Of a DNA stretch of 6,927 nt, positions 1 through 6,927 are shown piece by piece. The notes beneath the pieces are model-generated. The model was not told the DNA's origin, ran no database searches, and saw only the letters and a list, made by a program, of their open reading frames with translations. The translations under genes were made by a program, and so were the position numbers. Origin of the DNA: Ruminococcaceae bacterium UBA1438 (GTDB lineage Bacteria > Bacillota > Clostridia > Oscillospirales > Acutalibacteraceae); the NCBI GenBank assembly GCA_002329285.1, contig DCTO01000069.1, positions 1 through 6,927 of the forward strand. The letters run 5' to 3'. How positions within the stretch are numbered: the first letter of the stretch is position 1; every line of letters begins with the position of its first letter.

Positions 1-924
1 GGTGTGCATATATTTAAGCGGAATTGAAACGAGGCCGCATTTAATGCCGCTTTCGTTTACGGAAATAACATCGGCGTTAGTGCCTGTTCTTCCGTTCATA
101 ATTTCTTTTTGATAGGGAATTCCGGATTTATCAGCTGCAGAAATTAAACCATTTGATATTTCACTGTCTAAGGTTGGCGAAATGCCGATCATGGCTCCCT
201 TTGAAAGCTCGCCGCATTCTTCTTTCTTACAATCAGGAGTATAACCGAAGGAAACATCAACAGCAATAGCCTCGTCGACATTTTTGCCGAAGAGTCCAAC
301 TTTTGCACCTCTCGTGCCGACCTCCTCCTGTGAAGAAAACATTACGGTTATCTTAACGGGAAGCTTTTTAACTTTATCCAATGCAAGAATAATTGCTGCA
401 CAGCCAGCTCTGTCATCAAGGCAATTTGAAGAAATTTTGCTTCCAAGAAGGTGTGTGAAATAATGAGCAAATGTTACTCTATTGCCAAGTGAAATTATTT
501 TTTCAGCCTCATTCTTTGTCATCCCGATATCAATTGCAATCTCTGATATTTCAGGAACCTTTTCTTCATCATCATTTTTCTGAAGGTGCGGAGGTAAAGT
601 TGATATTACGCCCCTGACTTCTTTCTTGCCCCAAACGGAAACCTCTGAAGCAAGGAGCAGGCGCCTGTCTATCCCGCCGCAATTTGAAACCTTTAAAAAG
701 CCCCCGTCCGTAATTTCAGTTACTACAAATCCGATTTCATCAGTATGGGCATCAAGAAGAAAATGATATCCCTCTCCAACAGTGCAATAAAGATTATTCA
801 TATCGTCGGTGTAAACATCCCCGATGGGCTCTAATATTTCACGCAAAGTTTTTTGCAGATTATATTCCGTTCCCGAAACTGCAGGAACAGAAACAAGCTT
901 TTTAATTAAATCAAGTGTATCCAT
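1..924 (-). CDS. M42 family metallo-aminopeptidase (partial, C-terminus cut by window edge)
   Basis: Cytosolic dinuclear-metal aminopeptidase of family M42 (clan MH; glutamyl aminopeptidase/TET type), which in characterised members trims N-terminal residues from peptides inside self-compartmentalising oligomers. The first 308 residues are visible. All expected metal and catalytic residues are present: H60 and D62 in Asp-Ala-His-Thr-Asp-Glu, bridging D170 in Leu-Asp-Asp-Arg, catalytic E200 with ligand E201 in Gln-Glu-Glu-Val-Gly, D223, and H307 in Tyr-Met-His-Thr at the cut end. The Pro-Pro-His-Leu signature of the inserted dimerisation domain is at 111-114. Family members are about 340-360 residues, so roughly 30-50 are missing. 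The ATG at 924 lies 6 bases after the murD stop; its likely ribosome site, AAGGA (939-935), lies in the last murD codons, so translation is probably coupled to murD. Substrate preference cannot be read from the sequence. Family assignment is firm; its place in a cell-wall context is only positional. Confidence 0.95.
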   Translation of the reverse strand, partial: MDTLDLIKKLVSVPAVSGTEYNLQKTLREILEPIGDVYTDDMNNLYCTVGEGYHFLLDAHTDEIGFVVTEITDGGFLKVSNCGGIDRRLLLASEVSVWGKKEVRGVISTLPPHLQKNDDEEKVPEISEIAIDIGMTKNEAEKIISLGNRVTFAHYFTHLLGSKISSNCLDDRAGCAAIILALDKVKKLPVKITVMFSSQEEVGTRGAKVGLFGKNVDEAIAVDVSFGYTPDCKKEECGELSKGAMIGISPTLDSEISNGLISAADKSGIPYQKEIMNGRTGTNADVISVNESGIKCGLVSIPLKYMHT

Positions 925-930
925 ATTTCG

Positions 931-2361
931 TTAATCCTTAAAACTATTTACTAATTCTTTAAACTTTCTGCCCCTGTACTCAAAGGTTTTAAACTGATCA
1001 AACGCAGGGCAAGCGGGACAAAGAGAAACTATATCTCCTTTGACAGCCTTTTCCTTGGCAATGTTAAGCGCGCTTTCCATTGTATCCGTCATAACAACCT
1101 CAATGCCGCATTCATTAAAACCTTCAGCGTTAACAACAGCTTCATAAATCTTATCCGCAGTTGCTCCGTTAAGAACAAGAAGCTTAACCTTTTCTAAAAT
1201 CAAAGGCACCATCTGACTCATATCATTGCCCTTATCCGAGCCGCCGCAGAGCATAATTATTTTTTGGTCAAACGCTTTTAACCCGCTGATAACTCTTGAA
1301 GGCGATGTTGCAATTGAATCGTTATAATAACGAACACCGTTAAATTCACGAACAAATTCAATTCTGTGCTCAACACCGCCGAAGCTTTCGGCAACCGAAA
1401 CGATATCATCAACTGAAACCAAGCCCCAGACAGCAGTAATAGCAGTGCAGTAATTTTCAACATTATGCATGCCGGGAATGATTATGCTTGACTTATTCAT
1501 AACGAAGGTTTCTTTCCCGTTTTCAGCAAATACGATATCACCGTTATCCTTCATATAAGCGCCGTTTTCAACAGGATGACGGACAGAAAACTGAAATAGC
1601 CTTCCCCTAACATCAAAGCGCATATCATGATAAACTCTGCCGCCGATTGAATAATCGCAATCGGCATTGAGAACTGTTTTTGCATCGGCAGACTGATAAA
1701 TAAGGATGTTTCTTTTTGCATCAACGTATTCATCAAGGCTTATATGATGATCAAGATGAGTGCTTTCAATATTTGTTACAACGGAAATATCAGGCTTATT
1801 AACCATATTTCCCATAGTTAAGAGCTGAAAGGATGAAAGCTCAACAACCGCGTAATCCTCAGCGGTGATATTTTCAAGCTCCGGCATAAGCGCTTTGCCG
1901 ATATTGCCGCCGAGAAAAACCCTTTTTCCGCTTTTTTCAAGCATTTTAGAAATAAGCGTTGTGGTGGTTGTTTTTCCGTTTGAACCTGTTACGGCGATAA
2001 TTTTTGAAGGGCAATATTTAAAAAAGATTTCCATTTCAGTGGTTACCTTTTGCCCCCTTTCAATGCATTCACCGATCCAATGATTCTGGAAAGGAAGAAT
2101 TCCATGAGATCTGAAAACCAAATCCATATCGGGAAGCACGGAAAGATATTTATCGCCAAGGCTGAAATTAACTCCGAGCGCCTCAAGCTCTGCACAAATA
2201 TCAACACCGATATATTCCTTATCCCTTTTATCACAGGCGTAAACGATTACACCATGAGATGCGAGCCACTTTGCGCAAGGAACATTAGCCACGCCCATGC
2301 CGACAAAAGCAACCTTTTTTCCTTTCAATTCATCTAAAAATATCCTAACATCATTAACCAT
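931..2361 (-). CDS. murD: UDP-N-acetylmuramoyl-L-alanine--D-glutamate ligase (MurD)
   Basis: Cytoplasmic ATP-dependent ligase that adds D-glutamate to UDP-MurNAc-L-Ala in peptidoglycan precursor synthesis. The 476 residues show the three Mur-ligase domains: a Rossmann-like UDP-binding domain (about 1-115, Gly-Met-Gly-Val at 21-24), a central ATPase (P-loop Gly-Ser-Asn-Gly-Lys-Thr at 126-131, Glu-Leu-Ser-Ser-Phe-Gln at 174-179, metal-site H202, presumed carbamylated K217, Gly-Met-His-Asn at 297-300), and a C-terminal domain (His-Arg at 332-333, Asn-Asp-Ser at 347-349, to 476). It is slightly longer than the E. coli enzyme (438). Two positions that contact D-Glu in E. coli (Lys348 and Ser415 in the usual numbering) align with I350 and A453 here, while the aromatic Phe422 position is kept (F460). 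The Ile variant is, from memory, common in clostridial MurD. The ATG at 2361 has a good TAGGAG site 6 bases upstream. It lies 9 bases after the membrane-protein gene and 6 before the M42 gene. Confidence 0.96.
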   Translation of the reverse strand: MVNDVRIFLDELKGKKVAFVGMGVANVPCAKWLASHGVIVYACDKRDKEYIGVDICAELEALGVNFSLGDKYLSVLPDMDLVFRSHGILPFQNHWIGECIERGQKVTTEMEIFFKYCPSKIIAVTGSNGKTTTTTLISKMLEKSGKRVFLGGNIGKALMPELENITAEDYAVVELSSFQLLTMGNMVNKPDISVVTNIESTHLDHHISLDEYVDAKRNILIYQSADAKTVLNADCDYSIGGRVYHDMRFDVRGRLFQFSVRHPVENGAYMKDNGDIVFAENGKETFVMNKSSIIIPGMHNVENYCTAITAVWGLVSVDDIVSVAESFGGVEHRIEFVREFNGVRYYNDSIATSPSRVISGLKAFDQKIIMLCGGSDKGNDMSQMVPLILEKVKLLVLNGATADKIYEAVVNAEGFNECGIEVVMTDTMESALNIAKEKAVKGDIVSLCPACPAFDQFKTFEYRGRKFKELVNSFKD

Positions 2362-2367
2362 AGTTTT

Positions 2368-2373
2368 CTCCTA
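2368..2373 (-). promoter_or_regulatory. murD ribosome binding site overlapping the upstream stop codon
   Basis: The sequence TAGGAG contains both the TAG stop of the membrane-protein gene and the Shine-Dalgarno core for murD, with six bases to the ATG at 2361. Ribosomes terminating on the upstream gene therefore stand on the murD ribosome site, an arrangement that favours re-initiation and links the output of the two genes. It also fixes the murD start. Confidence 0.85.
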
Positions 2374-3200
2374 ATGAATATTGATAATATCCGCCGTGAG
2401 ATCGCTCACGGTGGCGGTATTTAACTTTTCAGAAAGCGCGGCCTGGAAATCAAGCTTATCAACAGCCTTGAGTCTGTCTTCTATCGGAAGCGCGGATAGC
2501 ATTGCATAATTAACTATCATCTGCTGGCGTTTAGTTTGCTGATTGCCGAGAAAAAAGAGCTTTCCGTTTTGCGGCTGTGCAATTGCAATTGCAAGCCTGA
2601 TCTGATTCTTTCTTCCGAGATTGACGATAAGCTTTGAGAGTGAAACAGCACCCTCTTCCGCATCATCAGTAACAAAAAGCAAAACGCCGTTTCCTTGCCT
2701 TTTTAAAGTATGATAAGTTATGTCATTAATCACCGTATCAAGATAAGCGATAATATCCCCACGGGAAAGCTTATCAATCCGGGAGCAGTAAACGAATTCC
2801 TTACGCTTGTCGGCATAAAAAGAGAAATCCAGCTCATCAAGCTCAAAATCCTTTTTAACGGAAAACATATTCTCGCAAAGTTTATTATTTATGCAAGAAA
2901 TATATTCTTCCTGAGGCATAACTTCCGAATTGATGAAATAATAACCGCAATCCTCTGTTTCATCAGATATATTTCCTATTACAACATCGCATTTGCCGTA
3001 CTTAGTGTAATATGCAAAAATAAGAACGAGATTAATAACAACCAATGCATCACAAGCATAGCTGCAGGCAACAGAAACAGAGGGGTTAAAATCATCAACA
3101 GTCGGCTTCGCGCCAATATAAAAAACAATAAACAGTGCGCCGAAAACAACAAAAAATTTCATAAGCGCATATAAGCGCTTTTGCTTAACTCTTATATTCA

Positions 3201-3201
<1 letters not shown>
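2371..3201 (-). CDS. Uncharacterised two-helix membrane protein between ligA and murD
   Basis: I do not recognise this 276-residue protein. The N-terminus is basic (Arg-Val-Lys-Gln-Lys-Arg at 4-9) and is followed by two hydrophobic segments, about 12-31 and 45-66, joined by a short loop carrying Asp36-Asp37. By the positive-inside rule both ends are cytoplasmic (Lys67 and Lys70 follow helix 2), so residues 70-276 should form a cytosolic domain. That domain has alternating strand/helix character, with strand-like Val-Leu-Leu-Phe-Val at 173-177, Arg-Leu-Ala-Ile-Ala-Ile at 202-207 and Lys-Leu-Phe-Phe-Leu-Gly at 214-219, then an amphipathic helical end (about 222-260). There is no signal-peptidase site, P-loop or obvious catalytic triad. 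Seven cysteines lie between 46 and 139, too scattered for a clear zinc site. Its ATG overlaps the ligA stop by one base (TAATG), a translational-coupling arrangement, and its TAG stop forms part of the murD ribosome site. Expression is therefore tied to both neighbours; function is unknown. Confidence 0.9.
2391..2414 (-). other. GC-rich hairpin in the last codons of the membrane-protein gene
   Basis: Bases 2411-2405 and 2400-2394 form a perfect 7-bp stem with a four-base loop; two more C-G pairs are possible beyond a single A-C mismatch. It lies about 30-50 bases before the murD ATG, in an otherwise AT-rich stretch. Only scattered U residues follow, so it is not a standard intrinsic terminator. 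It might modulate murD translation or stabilise a processed end, or be a by-product of the codons for Ala-Thr-Val-Ser-Asp-Leu-Thr-Ala. Confidence 0.35.
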
Positions 3202-5225
<2,024 letters not shown>

Positions 5226-5924
5226 TTAGTCTGTAAAATTTTCCGCACCATAATCGTTTATTTCATCAATAAAGCCGTCGTCCGCCGTCAAAACCTCCGT
5301 AAACGCATCGGGAACTCTCCCTGAAATAACCGTTTCGGCGATGATAAAATCGGTTTTAAGCTGAACAGTATTGGTATAGCCCGGAATAACCGCAATCATA
5401 TCAACCTCAACCTCAAGGATAATTCTGTGGTGGGTCTGGTTTATCCCCGCCGCCGAAAAATCGCTTACAAGCCGAGTGTTGACATAGCCGACAGGCTCTG
5501 CCTTAATCGGAATCCTCGGTCCTCGTGAATAAAAAAGCTGAATCCCCGTCGCCGTGCCTATCGGTATGCTTAAATCCTGATTCGGAAGCTCTGCAAGCCC
5601 CTCGTTTATAAGCCTCGCAACCTCCGTTTTAAGCCTGTTTATCATGTACATATCACTTTCAATTGACATGATTTCACCGTCGCTGTTTGAGGTGAGCTTT
5701 ACAAGTCTTTCATAGCTGAAAAGCTCGCTGTGAAGCTCGGTATAAACAGCGTTGTTGATAATTTCCGTTGCGGCGACCCTGCTTTTGCTTGCGGAAAGCT
5801 TTAAAATAATGGGACGAATTTGCATATCAATAAGCGCAAGCACCGAAACAATCGCAATTGCCGCCACAATAAGCTTTACGCCTATTTTTTTTCCGCCGTT
5901 TCGCCCTCTTGTCCTGTTTACCAT
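5226..5924 (-). CDS. yunB: Sporulation protein YunB
   Basis: Member of the YunB family, a membrane-anchored sporulation protein that in Bacillus subtilis is made in the mother cell under sigma-E; its biochemical role is not established. From the ATG at 5924 the protein is 232 residues: a basic N-terminus (Arg-Thr-Arg-Gly-Arg at 4-8), one hydrophobic helix (about 16-33), then a domain outside the cytoplasmic membrane face. Family signatures visible are Ile-Pro-Ile-Gly-Thr (120-124), Arg-Gly-Pro (134-136), Gly-Ile-Asn-Gln-Thr-His-His-Arg-Ile (160-168) and Glu-Thr-Val-Ile-Ser-Gly-Arg-Val-Pro (197-205). The in-frame ATG at 5990 would add 22 residues but has no ribosome site, whereas GGGGG lies 7 bases before 5924 and a basic start plus helix is the normal family layout, so 5924 is preferred. 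It implies an endospore-forming host. Its position between an aminopeptidase and ligA, with a possible private promoter, suggests separate sporulation-stage expression. Confidence 0.9.
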   Translation of the reverse strand: MVNRTRGRNGGKKIGVKLIVAAIAIVSVLALIDMQIRPIILKLSASKSRVAATEIINNAVYTELHSELFSYERLVKLTSNSDGEIMSIESDMYMINRLKTEVARLINEGLAELPNQDLSIPIGTATGIQLFYSRGPRIPIKAEPVGYVNTRLVSDFSAAGINQTHHRIILEVEVDMIAVIPGYTNTVQLKTDFIIAETVISGRVPDAFTEVLTADDGFIDEINDYGAENFTD

Positions 5925-5931
5925 GACCGCA

Positions 5932-5977
5932 CCCCCAAAAGCTGTGTACATTACTATATGCAAAACAGCCTTGGGGA
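5932..5977 (-). promoter_or_regulatory. Hairpin that would sequester the yunB ribosome binding site
   Basis: In minus-strand RNA, bases 5977-5965 pair with 5945-5932: U-G, four C-G, a bulged U at 5937, A-U, A-U, G-U, then G-C, C-G, U-A, G-C and U-A. Inside, 5962-5958 pair with 5951-5947 (one G-U), leaving a six-base loop. Both interior G-U pairs would be A-C mismatches in plus-strand RNA, so the fold favours the transcribed strand. The 3' arm contains the GGGGG (5936-5932) that serves the ATG at 5924. No U-run follows, so it is not an intrinsic terminator. Pairing is seen in the sequence; the regulatory role is inferred and no folding energy was computed. Confidence 0.55.
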
Positions 5978-5983
5978 GTGTTT
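5952..5983 (-). promoter_or_regulatory. Candidate mother-cell sigma (sigma-E/K-like) promoter for yunB
   Basis: On the minus strand, CATATAGTA (5960-5952) fits the CATAnnnTA form of sigma-E/sigma-K -10 elements. About 17-18 bases upstream lies AAACAC (5983-5978), which loosely resembles the short AC-containing sigma-K -35 element but not the sigma-E -35 consensus. Initiation would fall near 5946-5944, about 20 bases before the ATG at 5924 and just upstream of its GGGGG site, which is sensible geometry. The -35 match is weak, so this is a candidate only. Confidence 0.3.
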
Positions 5984-6003
5984 CCGTCATGATTTTACAT
6001 TAT

Positions 6004-6927
6004 TTACTTGCCGAAAAATACATCAAACGCCTTATACATAATATAAACGTCATTTTTTGCGGTAACCTCAAACGGTGCGTGCATAGAGAGCACGGGGACG
6101 CCGATATCTACTACGTCAACATTAAGGTTCGCAACGTAAAGCGCAACCGTTCCGCCGCCGCCGAAATCAACCTTGCCAAGCTCGCCCGTCTGCCAGATAA
6201 TTTCGTTTTCGTCAAAAAGGTTTCTGATTTCACCGACAAATTCGGCGCTTGCGTCGCTTGTGCCAGCCTTGCCTCGTGAACCGGTGAATTTTGTGACGAC
6301 GACACCCTCGTTCAGATAAGCGGCATTCATCTTTTCAAGCACATTCGGGAAGGTCGGGTCAAAGCCGGCGTTTACGTCGGCGGAAAGGCATTTTGAATGG
6401 GAAAGAACCGTTCTGCCCTCGACACCGAAGGTTTTCGCCAAATCGGCAATGAAATATTTAAGGTAAGCGGATTTAAGCCCTGTGTTGCCGTCGCTTCCTG
6501 TTTCTTCCTTGTCGGTAAGGATTGCAACTGCAGTTTTCCTGACCTTTTCCTGCTTTAAAATCGCCCTCAAAGCCGTGTACGAGCACACTCTGTCGTCCTG
6601 CCCGTACGAGCCTATAAGGCTTCTGTCAAAACCAATGTCACGTGCCTTAAATGCGGGAACAGCCTCAAGCTCTGCCGAGAGAAAATCCGCCTCGACAATG
6701 CCGTATTTTTCGTTTAAAATCTGCATGAGGTTAAGCTTTACACGTTCGCTTTCGTCGTCGTCCTTAAACGGACGAGAGCCGATGAGAATATTAAGCTCTT
6801 CCCCCTTGATAAGCTCGTTTGCGGGGCGCTTATACTGCTCTGCCGCAAGGTGGGGAAGCAGATCGGTTACGCAGAAAACAGGGTCGCCGTCGTTTTCGCC
6901 GATATTGACAGTGACGGAAGTGCCGTC
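6004..6927 (-). CDS. M18 family metallo-aminopeptidase (partial, N-terminus cut by window edge)
   Basis: C-terminal 307 residues of a dinuclear-zinc aminopeptidase of family M18 (clan MH; aspartyl aminopeptidase/aminopeptidase 1 type), a cytosolic enzyme removing N-terminal residues from peptides. The frame is open to the right edge; bacterial members are about 430-470 residues, so roughly 130-160 residues, including the first His-x-Asp metal motif, are missing. In fragment numbering the remaining site is complete: D111 and D112 in Gly-Gln-Asp-Asp-Arg, catalytic E141 with ligand E142 in Lys-Glu-Glu-Thr-Gly, D184 in Ala-Asp-Val, and H283 in Met-His-Ala-Pro. The upstream stretch (Asp-Leu-Leu-Pro-His-Leu at 22-27, Leu-Asn-Ile-Leu-Ile-Gly-Ser at 45-51) also matches the clostridial group of this family. 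An internal ATG at 6726 is not a credible start because conserved family sequence continues 67 codons beyond it. The gene ends 79 bases before the preferred yunB start, with no U-rich terminator between them. Confidence 0.94.
   Translation of the reverse strand, partial: DGTSVTVNIGENDGDPVFCVTDLLPHLAAEQYKRPANELIKGEELNILIGSRPFKDDDESERVKLNLMQILNEKYGIVEADFLSAELEAVPAFKARDIGFDRSLIGSYGQDDRVCSYTALRAILKQEKVRKTAVAILTDKEETGSDGNTGLKSAYLKYFIADLAKTFGVEGRTVLSHSKCLSADVNAGFDPTFPNVLEKMNAAYLNEGVVVTKFTGSRGKAGTSDASAEFVGEIRNLFDENEIIWQTGELGKVDFGGGGTVALYVANLNVDVVDIGVPVLSMHAPFEVTAKNDVYIMYKAFDVFFGK

Noticed and set aside
2710..3174. 154-codon open frame on the plus strand
   Set aside because: It lies antisense within the membrane-protein gene, has no ribosome site or recognisable domain, and the minus-strand frame has coupled starts and stops that fit an operon.
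3163..3180. Six-base inverted repeat (AAGCGC / GCGCTT) near the start of the membrane-protein gene
   Set aside because: It is short, has a six-base loop and encodes Lys-Arg-Leu-Tyr-Ala-Leu, so chance is sufficient.
5932..5977. Intrinsic terminator after the M18 gene
   Set aside because: The stem is long, but the 3' arm is followed by G/C-containing sequence and the yunB ATG, with no run of U residues.
5226..5990. Longer yunB form starting at the ATG at 5990
   Set aside because: No ribosome site precedes 5990, the extra 22 residues put an odd hydrophobic stretch before the basic N-terminus, and GGGGG is correctly spaced for 5924. Kept only as an alternative.
6004..6726. A complete 240-residue gene starting at the ATG at 6726
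   Set aside because: The frame is open to 6927 and those 67 codons match conserved M18 sequence, so this is the tail of a longer gene.

Overview
The window looks like chromosomal DNA from an anaerobic, endospore-forming Firmicute, probably class Clostridia and plausibly near Oscillospiraceae. The evidence is a YunB-type sporulation protein, a clostridial-style MurD variant (Asn-Asp-Ser-Ile-Ala-Thr-Ser-Pro instead of the usual Asn-Asp-Ser-Lys), Gly-rich Shine-Dalgarno sites before most genes, and M18 and M42 aminopeptidases typical of that class. This placement is inferred from protein character; no database search was possible. All six genes lie on the minus strand, so transcription runs from right (6927) to left (1).

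In transcription order the layout is: the C-terminal two thirds of an M18 aminopeptidase (6927-6004, cut by the right edge); a sporulation protein YunB (5924-5226); NAD-dependent DNA ligase LigA (5183-3201); an unrecognised 276-residue two-helix membrane protein (3201-2371); MurD (2361-931); and most of an M42 aminopeptidase (924-1, cut by the left edge). From ligA leftwards the genes are packed tightly: a 1-base stop/start overlap, then gaps of 9 and 6 bases. This points to one operon combining DNA joining, a membrane protein, peptidoglycan precursor synthesis and peptide turnover. There are no tRNA, rRNA, CRISPR, insertion-sequence or phage features, and no gene-free stretch longer than about 80 bases.

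Two things stand out. First, the 79-base gap before yunB can fold, as minus-strand RNA, into a long hairpin whose 3' arm buries the yunB ribosome binding site. A sporulation-sigma-like -10 motif sits in its loop, so a transcript started there would lack the 5' arm. Read-through RNA from the M18 gene would then be poorly translated, while RNA from the internal promoter would be open. Second, base composition and codon choice change abruptly inside the intact ligA gene, near 4700-4770. Sequence to the right is about 50-55% GC and prefers GAC for Asp; sequence to the left is mostly 30-45% GC and prefers GAT. This suggests a recombination junction or an assembly join.

The genes are otherwise ordinary housekeeping and sporulation genes. 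I see no new defence or mobile system.
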